DNA of 64,000 nt from Streptococcus parasanguinis (GTDB lineage: Bacteria > Bacillota > Bacilli > Lactobacillales > Streptococcaceae). The notes beneath the pieces are model-generated. The model was not told where the DNA came from and did no database searches. It worked only from the letters and a program-made list of their open reading frames with translations. Positions 1 to 8,284 of this stretch are shown here, piece by piece. Position numbers and translations under genes: made by a program. Numbering within the stretch: the first letter of the stretch is position 1; each line of letters starts with the position of its first letter. Location of the stretch: assembly GCF_031582885.1 (NCBI RefSeq), contig NZ_CP133988.1, positions 627,501 through 691,500 on the forward strand, read 5' to 3'.

Positions 1-331
1 CATGGCGATCGAGGAGGCCAATCAGCGTGAAAATAGCTGGCGCCTGCTGGATACGACGCTTTTTGTCACGATTGAGCCCTGTGTCATGTGTAGTGGTGCC
101 ATTGGTCTAGCTCGGATTCCCCAGGTGATTTACGGGGCGACCAATCAGAAGTTCGGTGGAGCAGGTAGTCTCTACGACATTTTGGCAGATGAACGCCTCA
201 ATCACCGAGTCGAAGTAGAAACAGGAATCTTGGAAGCAGAATGTGCAGCCATCATGCAGACCTTCTTCCGCCAAGGTCGAGAACGAAAAAAACAAGCCAA
301 ACTCGCAGCCAAGGCCGAAACACAAGAATAA
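1..331 (+). CDS. tadA: tRNA-specific adenosine deaminase TadA (5' truncated by window edge)
   Basis: This is the C-terminal part of TadA, which deaminates A34 to inosine in the tRNA-Arg(ACG) anticodon in the cytoplasm. The zinc-binding PCVMC motif (EPCVMCSGAI) is visible. The HAE half of the active site should lie just upstream of the window, because the frame continues to the left edge and the first visible Met belongs to the conserved MAIEEAN stretch, not to a start codon. The Lys/Arg-rich tail after FFRQGRERKK is typical of the family. The SRP RNA gene follows about 45 bp downstream. Only the N-terminus is missing; nothing suggests a broken gene. Confidence 0.95.
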   Translation, partial: MAIEEANQRENSWRLLDTTLFVTIEPCVMCSGAIGLARIPQVIYGATNQKFGGAGSLYDILADERLNHRVEVETGILEAECAAIMQTFFRQGRERKKQAKLAAKAETQE

Positions 332-364
332 AAACCGGACCTTTGCAAATCGAACAAATTATGA

Positions 365-370
365 TATAAT
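365..370 (+). promoter_or_regulatory. -10 box of the SRP RNA promoter
   Basis: A TATAAT hexamer lies directly upstream of the SRP RNA hairpin. No strong -35 is obvious. The position predicts a transcript starting near base 377. Confidence 0.55.
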
Positions 371-376
371 ACCTAT

Positions 377-455
377 CGGAGCAACAGTTCTGCGTGAAGC
401 GGGTCAGGGGAGGAATCCAGCAGCCCTAAGCGAAGTGAACTGTGTGCTCTTTTCT
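377..455 (+). ncRNA. ffs: Small signal recognition particle RNA (4.5S/scRNA type)
   Basis: The SRP RNA binds Ffh and targets nascent membrane and secreted proteins to FtsY. The conserved S-domain core is recognisable: GGTCAGG, then a GGAA tetraloop, then AGCAGCC (about 402-425). The closing helix is made by GAGCAACAGTTC (380-391) pairing with GAACTGTGTGCTC (436-448). The Alu domain of Bacillus-type RNA is absent, as expected for streptococci. The location just after tadA fits what I recall for pneumococcus. Ends are approximate; the 3' end is set by the closing helix plus a short T-run, which is not a strong terminator. Confidence 0.85.
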
Positions 456-717
456 ATTGCTCTTGATGCGTCAAGTCCAAGGGACGCAGACGAATCCTAG
501 AGCAATGGATGCAGTTTTTCCCGCTAGGGAAAAAGCTGTAAACCTATGAATGCTCTTAACGAATCAAGCCTGTAAGGCGCAACCGAACTTAGAGATATTG
601 ATCCTGAGGAGCGAAGCGACGTGAGGGCTATTGCTCACCAGAGTCATGTAGAAATGACTTTCATATCCAAAGAATAAAAGAGAAAAAATAGAGTTTCGTG
701 TGAAGCTTCTTTTTTTG
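456..717 (+). ncRNA. Structured RNA of unknown family downstream of the SRP RNA, with terminator
   Basis: No ORF is credible here, but the stretch is dense in potential hairpins. A perfect 8 bp helix ATTGCTCT (456-463)/AGAGCAAT (499-506) encloses GCGTC/GACGC. A strong hairpin of about 11 bp (TTTTTCCC/GGGAAAAA) lies at 511-539. Smaller hairpins are GCC/GGC near 570, GTGAG/CTCAC (621-638) and GTCAT/ATGAC (643-658). It ends with AGTTTC-GTGT-GAAGCT followed by a T-run (about 691-717), a probable intrinsic terminator. No separate promoter is obvious, so it may be the 3' part of the SRP transcript. I do not recognise the family; it does not match tmRNA, RNase P or T-box consensus features. Confidence 0.4.
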
Positions 718-828
718 ATTTTCTAGCCAAAAATAGTGCAAATATGCAAACGATTGCTATTGCGTCGTTGCTTGATTTGTGAAAATAAAAAAATTAGTAA
801 ATGAAAACGTTTTACAGAATGGTTTCCC

Positions 829-857
829 TTGATTAAATCCGTGTAAAGCGATATCAT
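829..857 (+). promoter_or_regulatory. pgi promoter
   Basis: TTGATT (829-834) and TATCAT (852-857) are separated by 17 bp. The ribosome binding site GGAGGA (875-880) precedes the pgi ATG by 5 bp. Confidence 0.55.
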
Positions 858-885
858 AGAGAAGAACAAAATTTGGAGGAATAAC

Positions 886-2235
886 ATGTCTCATATTAAA
901 TTTGACTACTCAAAAGTTTTGGGTAAATTTGTTGCCCCACATGAAGTGGAATACATGCAACCACAAGTGACTGCAGCTGATGAATTGATCCGTAAAGGAA
1001 CAGGTGCTGGTAGTGACTTCCTAGGTTGGTTGGACCTTCCTGAAAATTACGACCGCGAAGAATTTGACCGCATCTTGAAAGCTGCTGAACAAATCAAATC
1101 AGACAGCGATGTTTTGGTCGTGATCGGTATCGGTGGATCATACCTTGGTGCGAAAGCAGCGATTGACTTCTTGAACCACCACTTTGCAAACTTGCAAACA
1201 AAAGAAGAACGCAAAGCACCACAAATCCTTTACGCTGGAAACTCAATCTCATCTACTTACCTTGCTGACTTGGTAGAGTATGTTTCAGATAAAGACTTCT
1301 CAGTCAACGTGATTTCTAAATCAGGTACAACAACTGAACCAGCTATTGCTTTCCGTGTCTTCAAAGAACTCTTGGTGAAGAAATATGGTCAAGAAGAAGC
1401 CAACAAACGGATCTATGCGACAACTGACCGTGCCAAAGGTGCTGTAAAAGTGGAAGCAGATGCCAATGGTTGGGAAACATTTGTAGTTCCAGATGATATC
1501 GGTGGACGCTTCTCAGTCTTGACACCAGTTGGATTGCTTCCAATTGCTGCATCAGGCGCAGATATCAAAGCCCTTATGGAAGGTGCAAACGCAGCTCGTA
1601 AAGAATACACTTCAGACAAGCTTTCAGAAAACGAAGCATACCAATACGCAGCAGTTCGTAACATCCTTTACCGTAAAGGTTATGCAACCGAAATCTTGGT
1701 AAACTACGAGCCATCCCTTCAATACTTCTCAGAATGGTGGAAACAATTGGCTGGTGAGTCAGAAGGAAAAGACCAAAAAGGGATCTACCCAACTTCAGCT
1801 AACTTCTCAACAGACTTGCACTCATTGGGTCAGTTTATCCAAGAAGGAACTCGTATCATGTTTGAAACAGTTGTCCGTGTGGACAAACCACGTAAGAACG
1901 TGATCATCCCTACATTGGAAGAAGACCTTGATGGACTTGGTTACCTCCAAGGAAAAGACGTTGACTTCGTAAACAAAAAAGCAACTGACGGTGTTCTTCT
2001 TGCCCACACTGACGGTGACGTGCCAAACATGTACGTAACTCTTCCTGAGCAAGATGCCTTCACTCTTGGTTATGCCATCTACTTCTTCGAATTGGCAATC
2101 GCCCTTTCAGGTTACTTGAATGCGATCAACCCATTTGACCAACCAGGTGTTGAAGCTTACAAGAAAAATATGTTTGCCCTTCTTGGTAAACCAGGATTTG
2201 AAGAACTTGGAGCAGAACTCAACGCTCGTCTTTAA
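886..2235 (+). CDS. pgi: Glucose-6-phosphate isomerase
   Basis: This cytoplasmic enzyme interconverts glucose 6-phosphate and fructose 6-phosphate at the entry of glycolysis. The 449-residue length is standard for the Gram-positive family. Both signatures are present: [13 protein letters not shown] (about 204-216), containing the catalytic-region residues, and [11 protein letters not shown] (about 417-427). [10 protein letters not shown] sugar-phosphate-binding loop lies near residue 85. The start is fixed by a strong GGAGGA site. Codon use is highly optimised, as expected for an abundant enzyme. It is monocistronic, with its own promoter and a strong terminator. Confidence 0.98.
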   Translation: MSHIKFDYSKVLGKFVAPHEVEYMQPQVTAADELIRKGTGAGSDFLGWLDLPENYDREEFDRILKAAEQIKSDSDVLVVIGIGGSYLGAKAAIDFLNHHFANLQTKEERKAPQILYAGNSISSTYLADLVEYVSDKDFSVNVISKSGTTTEPAIAFRVFKELLVKKYGQEEANKRIYATTDRAKGAVKVEADANGWETFVVPDDIGGRFSVLTPVGLLPIAASGADIKALMEGANAARKEYTSDKLSENEAYQYAAVRNILYRKGYATEILVNYEPSLQYFSEWWKQLAGESEGKDQKGIYPTSANFSTDLHSLGQFIQEGTRIMFETVVRVDKPRKNVIIPTLEEDLDGLGYLQGKDVDFVNKKATDGVLLAHTDGDVPNMYVTLPEQDAFTLGYAIYFFELAIALSGYLNAINPFDQPGVEAYKKNMFALLGKPGFEELGAELNARL

Positions 2236-2245
2236 TCAATAGACA

Positions 2246-2274
2246 AAACGATCTCGTAAGAGGTCGTTTTTTTA
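2246..2274 (+). terminator. Intrinsic terminator of pgi
   Basis: AACGATCTC and GAGGTCGTT form a 9 bp stem (one wobble) around a GTAA loop, followed by seven or more T residues. Confidence 0.85.
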
Positions 2275-2452
2275 CTTGCTAAACAAACTCATATTTTTGT
2301 CCCCTGGAATCAATTATAAAAACACGATCTAGTTATGTTTCTCAATCATATGGTTAACTGATTGCTATTGTCCCCCTTCGCAAGAAATTTTAATAGAAAT
2401 TTCTAAAAGGTCCGATCTATCTCCGATCTTTTTCAGTCTTAACAGACAGGAG

Positions 2453-2481
2453 TTGGTCCTTGCTTGGTTTTATGTTATAGT
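2453..2481 (+). promoter_or_regulatory. Promoter of the membrane-protein cluster, first gene
   Basis: TTGGTC (2453-2458) and TATAGT (2476-2481) are 17 bp apart, with an extended -10 TG at 2473-2474. The rest of the 2275-2511 gap contains no credible ORF. Confidence 0.55.
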
Positions 2482-2511
2482 AGAAGAGAAGAATAAAAAG
2501 GAGAATTCGAA

Positions 2512-3600
2512 ATGTCCGAGAAAGATCAAGAACAATTTATGAAACAGACGCCCTTAGAGGGTGCGCCTCAATTTGATGTGGCTGCGCCAGCCTTTGTCCC
2601 AAAAGAAGAAGCCGAAGACTTGGTCGTTCCAGAAGTTAGTGGCCTTTCAGTGACGGAGACGGAAGCAATGAAAGAAGAAGCAGACGAGCCAGCTGTTTCA
2701 GAAACAGTGGAGCCTCCAAAGGTGGATGAAGCAACTGTTGGAGAACATCCGGATGTAGTTGCTGCTCCCCAACCGACTCCTCCATTCCAGCCTGCGCCTC
2801 AAGCTCCTCAAAATATGGCAGCTGAACCAGTTGGTCCGCAAACAGTGCCTGTTCCTGAGACACCTATTCCACAAGCTCCTCTTTCTCCTGTTGGAAGACC
2901 GATGGATACTGCAGACAAGAAGGCGATTCGTTTTGCCCTTGGGATTTTAGTTGGGCTTCTTATCGGTGGTGTCAGTGGCTATTTGATTGGTCATGCTAAC
3001 CCTAGTACATCACTATCTAGAAAGCATACTTCTTGGTCAGGCAACCAGTCCGGTTCTTCTTCCAATATCGATTTGGAGCAATTGACTTCTGAAGATGCGG
3101 AAGCTGATTTTAGCTGGGAACAATCTGATATTGAGCAACTTCAGTTTTTGACTGGAAAGGATGATGGGGAGACTCCTGAGGAAATGGTCGACGCTTATGG
3201 AAAGGCTAGTTCCGTTCAATTTGAAAGTGGAGAATTGAAATTATTTTGGGATGATAACTCTTATAATAAAGAGGTCAAAGCGACTTACTCTAAGAAAGGG
3301 AAAGAATTCCAGCTTGTCAAATTTGAATTTAATCAATTTGGGAAAAATCTTACGGTTGAGGATAACTTTGCAGATGGGTTTAAGGTTGGAGATAGTGAAA
3401 CCGGTGCTGGAGGGACCTCTTACAAAGAGCTTTTAGAAAAATACGGTGATGCAGTCAATCTGACGGTGAGTTTATCTGATGATTCAGACGAGATAGAATT
3501 GGTCATGGACTTCCAAAAGAAAAATGGGGACTACGTGGATTTGACCTTTATTCGCCAAGAAAATGGAGATTTTCTCTTGAGCAGTAAAGACAGCTACTAA
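2512..3600 (+). CDS. Single-pass membrane protein, cytoplasmic acidic Pro-rich N-terminus and extracellular tandem domains (paralogue 1)
   Basis: Function unknown. Residues 1-136 are acidic and Pro/Ala-rich with no signal peptide. Residues 141-160 form a hydrophobic, Gly-rich membrane span preceded by KK..R, predicting N-in/C-out topology. The extracellular part (170-362) appears to contain two copies of a small alpha/beta module. The first holds TPEEMVDAYGKASSV and the second TSYKELLEKYGDAV, each followed by beta-rich sequence. The x-Y-x-[DE]-[LM]-[LV]-x-x-[YF]-G pattern resembles the SmpA/BLIP/DUF3862 fold seen in streptococcal lipoproteins; that assignment is inference. It is the first of five adjacent genes with the same layout. 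A GGAG ribosome site precedes the ATG. Confidence 0.75.
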   Translation: MSEKDQEQFMKQTPLEGAPQFDVAAPAFVPKEEAEDLVVPEVSGLSVTETEAMKEEADEPAVSETVEPPKVDEATVGEHPDVVAAPQPTPPFQPAPQAPQNMAAEPVGPQTVPVPETPIPQAPLSPVGRPMDTADKKAIRFALGILVGLLIGGVSGYLIGHANPSTSLSRKHTSWSGNQSGSSSNIDLEQLTSEDAEADFSWEQSDIEQLQFLTGKDDGETPEEMVDAYGKASSVQFESGELKLFWDDNSYNKEVKATYSKKGKEFQLVKFEFNQFGKNLTVEDNFADGFKVGDSETGAGGTSYKELLEKYGDAVNLTVSLSDDSDEIELVMDFQKKNGDYVDLTFIRQENGDFLLSSKDSY

Positions 3601-3615
3601 ATCACTGAATAAAAG

Positions 3616-3640
3616 AAAGAGGCAAGCGCCTCTTTTTTGG
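3616..3640 (+). terminator. Terminator after paralogue 1
   Basis: AAGAGGC-AAG-CGCCTCTT hairpin followed by a T-run, just after the stop codon at 3600. Confidence 0.75.
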
Positions 3641-3653
3641 GATAAGACGAGAC

Positions 3654-3677
3654 AAATACGCTAATTTTCTATACAAT
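3654..3677 (+). promoter_or_regulatory. Candidate promoter of paralogues 2-5
   Basis: A TACAAT -10 (3672-3677) lies 17 bp downstream of a weak GAGACA -35 (3649-3654). It follows the terminator at 3616-3640, so genes 3718-7312 may form a separate unit. Confidence 0.4.
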
Positions 3678-3717
3678 AGAAAGAGTTTGAATAGAAAGAG
3701 CATGAAGGATGGAAGAA

Positions 3718-4416
3718 ATGAAAGAGTGGATAGTTCGTCATAAGCGGATCCTCCAAAAAGCTGCAAGTGCTTTGCTGGCTTTTATGGTTGGTGTTTGCTT
3801 GGTGTTTATGATTCATCCAGTGAAAACCTTGCCCAAAGATCGCTTGTTGAGTTTGTCTCGCATGCAAGCAGACAGCCAGCGATTTGTCGCGTCTTCTTCC
3901 AAAGAGCCGGCTTTAGAAGACTTGTTGTCATTGGAGCTTGTAAGGGAAGAAGGGAAGACACAAAAAAATTGGGTGGCTTTGTCTGCATTCGTCAAAAAAT
4001 TTGGAAAAGCAGCGAGTTTTACACAAGAAGATACGAGTTTTGGAGCGCAAGTCCAGCTAGGCTATGGGACTCCTATGCAGGGGATTCATCCTTATACCAT
4101 AGAATTTCAAAGGCAGGATGATACCTTTTATTTGAGCTCGATTCAAGGATTTGCTCCCAAGTCGGCTCACTATCAGAGCAAAAAGAACTTAAAACTAGCA
4201 GATTTTACAGGCTATCAGACGCTAGATGGAAAAAAGGAAAAGGGGACAGCAGTAGAAGATGTCTTGAAAAAATCAGGTCTTCCCAATTCTCTTAGTTTGA
4301 CCTCTGCAAAGGACAAGCAAGTTTTAGCCCTGTCTTATCAGGTGACAGATGGACTGGTCTCTTTGACTTTTGAACGCGACCAGACTGGTCAGTATCGTTT
4401 GACGAAGAAGGGATGA
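3718..4416 (+). CDS. Single-pass membrane protein (paralogue 2)
   Basis: Function unknown. A short basic N-terminus (KEWIVRHKR) precedes one membrane span (about residues 14-33), then a roughly 200-residue extracellular domain. The C-terminal half repeats the pattern seen in its neighbours: TAVEDVLKKSGLPNSL followed by VSLTFERDQTGQYRL. An upstream in-frame ATG exists at 3709, but it abuts the AAGGA ribosome site (3704-3708). The ATG at 3718 has workable spacing and matches the arrangement in the next gene, so I prefer it (232 residues). The stop overlaps the upstream ATG of the next gene (ATGA at 4413), indicating translational coupling. Confidence 0.7.
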   Translation: MKEWIVRHKRILQKAASALLAFMVGVCLVFMIHPVKTLPKDRLLSLSRMQADSQRFVASSSKEPALEDLLSLELVREEGKTQKNWVALSAFVKKFGKAASFTQEDTSFGAQVQLGYGTPMQGIHPYTIEFQRQDDTFYLSSIQGFAPKSAHYQSKKNLKLADFTGYQTLDGKKEKGTAVEDVLKKSGLPNSLSLTSAKDKQVLALSYQVTDGLVSLTFERDQTGQYRLTKKG

Positions 4417-4421
4417 AGCAG

Positions 4422-5111
4422 ATGATCGAGTGGATGAAAAAGAATCAAAAAGAACTCTTGCTGCCGTTTTTGTGTTTTGTTTTAGGACTGTTACTTGCGA
4501 TTGCGATCATCCAGGTGCAAGAGCAGGGAACCGATACCAAGGAGGACCAAACACTTGCCCATTTCCAGCCAAAGGATTACCAGAATTTGGTCAGCAAGGA
4601 ACAAGAAATCAAGCAGTTTAAATGGACCATCGAAGCTGTGGCGAATTTAAAAGTTCGTCTTAAGCAGAGTCAGCAACCAGGAACCCGCTTGGAAACAGTT
4701 GTGACGGAATGGGGAAAAGCCCAAAAAGTTCGCTACACTAAGACAGCTCAAGGGGATAAAACGGTTCTCGTCTTGACCTATGCGGCAAAGCAAACCGATC
4801 AGGGAAAGAAAAGTGTAACCTTGTGGTTTGAACAGGAAAAAGACCAGGGGTATCGCTTGACGACGGTAGATGCGACGAATTTGTTGGACGAAAAAGAGAA
4901 GACAAGTAGTGAGAAAGAAATCACTGCTGAAAAAGAGAAAAAAGGTACAGAATTCGCCCAGCTCATTAAGCAACTTGGAAATCCTCAACGCTTGGTTTGG
5001 GGAGAAATGCCAGATGGCGGAATGGGCTATCGCGCGACTTACCAGGTGCCAGGGCAGCCGGAAGTGGTGATGGAATTCAAGAAAAAAGCCAAGAAATTAG
5101 TGTTGGTATAA
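4422..5111 (+). CDS. Single-pass membrane protein (paralogue 3)
   Basis: Function unknown. A short Lys-rich N-terminus (MIEWMKKNQKE) leads to a Leu/Ile-rich span (about residues 11-31) and an extracellular region rich in Lys and Glu. Two module-like halves can be seen: one around TRLETVVTEWGKAQKVRY and one around TEFAQLIKQLGNPQRLVWG, each followed by beta-strand-like sequence, as in the neighbours. The in-frame ATG at 4413 directly abuts the AGAAGGG site, so 4422 is preferred (229 residues); the difference is minor. It overlaps or abuts the genes on both sides, consistent with one operon. Confidence 0.7.
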   Translation: MIEWMKKNQKELLLPFLCFVLGLLLAIAIIQVQEQGTDTKEDQTLAHFQPKDYQNLVSKEQEIKQFKWTIEAVANLKVRLKQSQQPGTRLETVVTEWGKAQKVRYTKTAQGDKTVLVLTYAAKQTDQGKKSVTLWFEQEKDQGYRLTTVDATNLLDEKEKTSSEKEITAEKEKKGTEFAQLIKQLGNPQRLVWGEMPDGGMGYRATYQVPGQPEVVMEFKKKAKKLVLV

Positions 5112-5125
5112 GAAAGGAGACATCA

Positions 5126-6031
5126 TTGGACGATCAACGGACAGACATCAAGGCAGCTTCCTCTCACCAGGGTGGGAGCCGCTTGATTTCAGAAGCCGAT
5201 CTGGCTTCAATAGGGATGGACAATCATCAGGATACTAGAAGCCATTCAGATACGATGGAGTCTTCCCCTTCTTCCTCAAAAGAGGGGATTGGTTCGCTTT
5301 TGCGATTTTTTGGGTGGTTCGCCTTGTTAATGGCTTTTGTGTTTGTGCTTCAAAACGAAGTTAATAAAAGCTCTTCTTCATCTTCTTCGAGTGAGGGGAT
5401 CAATGGTTTATCACGTGATGGTATCAGAACGGAATATCTGACCAGTGAAAATAGTTCTTATATCGCCTCAGCTAATGAATTTCAATTTCAGCCAACCTAT
5501 GAAAAGGCAATGTCTCTTATTCCTGATTTTGCAGTGGAAGAAAAAAAGACCTCTTTTGGGACGGTAGACCCACAAGATGTCGTTGCAGCATTAGGTAAAG
5601 CAAGGAGTGGGGAAGCAACGTATAGTGATAGCAGTTCCAGTCCCTTTTTGCTGACATTAGATTACCAATCAAAGGATGCAGATGGGAAGGTTCTTCTTGA
5701 AAAAACAGGTGCCTTTTACAGGATCTCTCTTTTAAGTTTGAAACACTTAAAAAGTGACCGATTTGCGAATAAGAATGGGAGCTTGACGAAGGACGATTTT
5801 GCCACTATCAAGGTCGGAATGCCTTATTTAGACCTACTCAATACGGTAGGGATTCCGGATGAAATATATGTATCTGGGCTTTTAGGTTACGGGGAAGCGC
5901 CTTCCTTTACCTATCGATTATCGGATTCTCAAACGGTTCAAATCCATTTTGATAGCCGGCAAACCATCAAGGATATCAAATCGAAAGAGGTAGCGACCAC
6001 ACCAGTTTCCTCTACATCTACAGCACAGTAA
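5126..6031 (+). CDS. Single-pass membrane protein with SRLISEADLASIG motif (paralogue 4), TTG start
   Basis: Function unknown. The frame is open upstream into the previous gene, but the site AAAGGAG (5113-5119) followed by TTG at 5126 gives the natural start (301 residues). Features in order: cytoplasmic motif HQGGSRLISEADLASIG (about 14-30), Ser-rich linker, membrane span (about 55-75), an extracellular Ser run, and two module-like parts. The second contains LTKDDFATIKVGMPYLDLL, then NTVGIPDEIYVSG, resembling the conserved start of DUF3862/SmpA-like domains. It is closest to the next gene in both the motif and the C-terminal domain. Confidence 0.72.
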   Translation: MDDQRTDIKAASSHQGGSRLISEADLASIGMDNHQDTRSHSDTMESSPSSSKEGIGSLLRFFGWFALLMAFVFVLQNEVNKSSSSSSSSEGINGLSRDGIRTEYLTSENSSYIASANEFQFQPTYEKAMSLIPDFAVEEKKTSFGTVDPQDVVAALGKARSGEATYSDSSSSPFLLTLDYQSKDADGKVLLEKTGAFYRISLLSLKHLKSDRFANKNGSLTKDDFATIKVGMPYLDLLNTVGIPDEIYVSGLLGYGEAPSFTYRLSDSQTVQIHFDSRQTIKDIKSKEVATTPVSSTSTAQ

Positions 6032-6070
6032 AAAAATCAGCCGAAGCATTTTAAATAAAAGGAGAGGACA

Positions 6071-7312
6071 ATGGGAAATAAAGACTGGTCGCATCTACGA
6101 AATGAGCACCAGAGTCGGTTTTCGAAAGGCCAGCCGAAAGAAGCACCCTTAGAAAAAGGAAGTCCTGAGAAGCTAGAAGATACGCTCGCAAAAGAGCCAG
6201 AAGTGGTAGAAGTCCCTGCTTTTCAGGAAGAGGTGAAACAAGAAGAGGAACGAAAAGACGAACCAGCGATTGGTGTGAAGGAGGAATCGCATGATCCAAA
6301 GGAAGGATCATTTGCTACACCTGAAGACGAATCAGCTCAGGTCGTTCTTGCTACACCACTAACAGAAGAAGCAAGGTCAGACACACCAGCACAAGATACA
6401 ATAGGGCAGTCTCCTTCAGCTGATAAAAAAGTAGAGCACCAGGGTGGGAGCCGCTTGATTTCAGAAGCTGATCTGGCTTCAATAGGGGGAAGCAGGCATT
6501 CAGAACCAAGACAAACGGTACTAGACTCCCAATCGGATAGGGCGAAAACCTACTCTCCTTCCTCTAATAGTGGAGGGTCTTCGCTGGCAGCCTTTTTTGG
6601 ATTATTGGCCATGCTGGGATTATTTGCCTATCTGGCTTCAGGAGGTATCCATAGTGAGGAACATCCTTCTTCTACTACTAGTGAATACGGAAGCACTGGC
6701 CTGTCTTATGGAACCAGAAAGGAAACCTTGAAGAGTGGTAATAGTACCTTGATTGCACCGGAAGGTGAATTTCAGTTTCAAGTGACCTATGAGAAGGCGA
6801 TTTCCCTGATTCCTGGTTTAAGTGAGGGGGATCAAGGCCGTACCTCTTCAACTTATCTGTCTCCGCAGGATGTGGTAGCTGTACTGGGCAAGGCTAGTAG
6901 TGGGGAAGAAACCTACCAAGAGGGTAGTGTCGGTCCTTTCATGACAAGCTTGGATTATGAGGCTGAAGGATCCCCTTCTTCTGTATCTGTTTTGCTTTCA
7001 AATATGATTAGTAGCCGTCTATCTTCTCTTAATTTTGAGAACTTAAACAGTGAGCGATTAGCCAATAAAAATGGCAGTTTGAATAGAGAGGATTTTGCCA
7101 ATATTAAAATAGGAACCAGCTATGCAGATCTTGTGAATACAGTCGGAATTCCTAGCCGTGTTTCTTGGTCGAGTATGATGGGTTCAGAGTCTTTTTTAAC
7201 CTTTCACTATAAACTTTCTGATTCGCGATCAGTCATTATTCGTTTTGGAAGTAATCGCACCATCAGTGAAATGACAGGCATGGAGGATTCGGCTACAACC
7301 ACGTCGCCTTAG
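6071..7312 (+). CDS. Single-pass membrane protein with SRLISEADLASIG motif (paralogue 5)
   Basis: Function unknown; 413 residues. Residues 1-120 are an acidic Glu/Pro/Lys-rich cytoplasmic region. The motif HQGGSRLISEADLASIG sits at about 123-139, a membrane span at 171-190, and an extracellular part at 195-413. The extracellular part has two module-like segments. The last contains LNREDFANIKIGTSYADLV and NTVGIPSRVSW, clearly homologous to the end of the preceding protein. The ATG follows an AAGGAGAGGA site. The pair 4/5 looks like a duplication with a divergent N-terminal extension, while the acidic N-terminus recalls paralogue 1. Confidence 0.72.
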   Translation: MGNKDWSHLRNEHQSRFSKGQPKEAPLEKGSPEKLEDTLAKEPEVVEVPAFQEEVKQEEERKDEPAIGVKEESHDPKEGSFATPEDESAQVVLATPLTEEARSDTPAQDTIGQSPSADKKVEHQGGSRLISEADLASIGGSRHSEPRQTVLDSQSDRAKTYSPSSNSGGSSLAAFFGLLAMLGLFAYLASGGIHSEEHPSSTTSEYGSTGLSYGTRKETLKSGNSTLIAPEGEFQFQVTYEKAISLIPGLSEGDQGRTSSTYLSPQDVVAVLGKASSGEETYQEGSVGPFMTSLDYEAEGSPSSVSVLLSNMISSRLSSLNFENLNSERLANKNGSLNREDFANIKIGTSYADLVNTVGIPSRVSWSSMMGSESFLTFHYKLSDSRSVIIRFGSNRTISEMTGMEDSATTTSP

Positions 7313-7313
7313 G

Positions 7314-7342
7314 TGTTCATCTCACTTGGATTGTGGTATAAT
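7314..7342 (+). promoter_or_regulatory. dapH promoter (extended -10)
   Basis: TATAAT at 7337-7342 with an upstream TG (7334-7335) forms an extended -10. The -35 TGTTCA (7314-7319) is weak and abuts the stop codon of the preceding gene. Confidence 0.6.
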
Positions 7343-7377
7343 ATGGATACCTTTAATTGAAATGAATGGAGAATCTT

Positions 7378-8076
7378 ATGACAGCACAAAAAATGTCTGC
7401 ACAAGAAATTATCGCCTTTATCGGAAATGCAGAGAAGAAAACAAATGTGAAAGTAACCTTTGAAGGGGAATTGGCAACGGCTGTTCCTGCTTCTGTTACG
7501 AAACTTGGCAATGTTTTGTTCGGTGACTGGAAAGATATCGAGCCCCTTCTTGCCAACTTGACAGAGAACAAGGATTATGTGGTCGAACAAGATGGCCGTA
7601 ATTCAGCTGTTCCCTTGCTGGATAAGCGCTATCTAAATGCGCGTATCGAACCAGGTGCTATTATCCGTGACCAAGTGACCATCGAAGACAATGCTGTCGT
7701 GATGATGGGTGCTGTCATCAACATCGGTGCTGAAATCGGTGCAGGAACCATGATTGATATGGGGGCTATCCTTGGTGGTCGTGCTACAGTTGGTAAAAAC
7801 AGCCACATCGGTGCAGGTGCCGTTCTTGCAGGTGTCATTGAGCCAGCTTCTGCTGAGCCTGTTCGGATCGGTGATAATGTCTTGGTCGGTGCCAATGCAG
7901 TTGTGATTGAAGGGGTTCAAGTAGGGAACGGTTCAGTCGTTGCCGCTGGAGCTATCGTTACTCAAGATGTTCCTGAAAATGTGGTCGTAGCTGGTGTCCC
8001 TGCTCGCATCATCAAGGAAATCGATGAAAAAACACAACAAAAAACAGCACTCGAAGACGCTTTGCGTAATTTGTAA
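7378..8076 (+). CDS. dapH: 2,3,4,5-tetrahydropyridine-2,6-dicarboxylate N-acetyltransferase
   Basis: This enzyme acetylates tetrahydrodipicolinate in the acetyl branch of the diaminopimelate/lysine pathway, which supplies lysine for peptidoglycan cross-bridges. A small N-terminal domain is followed by a left-handed beta-helix of hexapeptide repeats (about 85-200; for example [20 protein letters not shown]). The end ([14 protein letters not shown]) is typical. The frame has an earlier ATG at 7366, but GGAG at 7368-7371 serves the ATG at 7378, giving 232 residues, the usual length. The M20 deacetylase acting two steps later in the pathway lies directly downstream, separated by an intergenic repeat element. 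Confidence 0.95.
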   Translation: MTAQKMSAQEIIAFIGNAEKKTNVKVTFEGELATAVPASVTKLGNVLFGDWKDIEPLLANLTENKDYVVEQDGRNSAVPLLDKRYLNARIEPGAIIRDQVTIEDNAVVMMGAVINIGAEIGAGTMIDMGAILGGRATVGKNSHIGAGAVLAGVIEPASAEPVRIGDNVLVGANAVVIEGVQVGNGSVVAAGAIVTQDVPENVVVAGVPARIIKEIDEKTQQKTALEDALRNL

Positions 8077-8089
8077 GATATGAATGGTA

Positions 8090-8259
8090 GAGGCTGGGCA
8101 AAAACTGTCCAGCCTTTGATGTTTGAAGGGAATAATTGTATGACGCAGTGGTTGATTGGCATCTTTGTTCGCTTGATTAAGCTCCAAAGATGACCTAATC
8201 AACTGTGCGGGGGTGGGAAGACGAACTCCTTTTAAATAATAGGAGTTCTTTCCCACTCC
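8090..8259 (+). repeat. Intergenic three-hairpin element, subfamily A (copy A1)
   Basis: This 170 bp element lies between dapH and the M20 gene. Its three hairpins are: AGGCTGGGCA/TGTCCAGCCT; a central stem CGCA..GTTGATT..CATCTTT paired with AAAGATG..AATCAAC..TGCG; and GTGGGAA..GAACTCCT paired with AGGAGTTC..TTCCCAC. It is nearly identical to 22993-23162, and related in structure to 10731-10903 and 38281-38453. It may also act as a terminator. It does not match the BOX or RUP elements as I remember them. Confidence 0.8.
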
Positions 8260-8284
8260 CTATTCTAATAGAAAGAAGACGACT

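Noticed and set aside
801..815. cre-like sequence TGAAAACGTTTTACA upstream of pgi
   Set aside because: One base too long for the CcpA consensus, so the conserved C is misplaced; kept only as a weak possibility.
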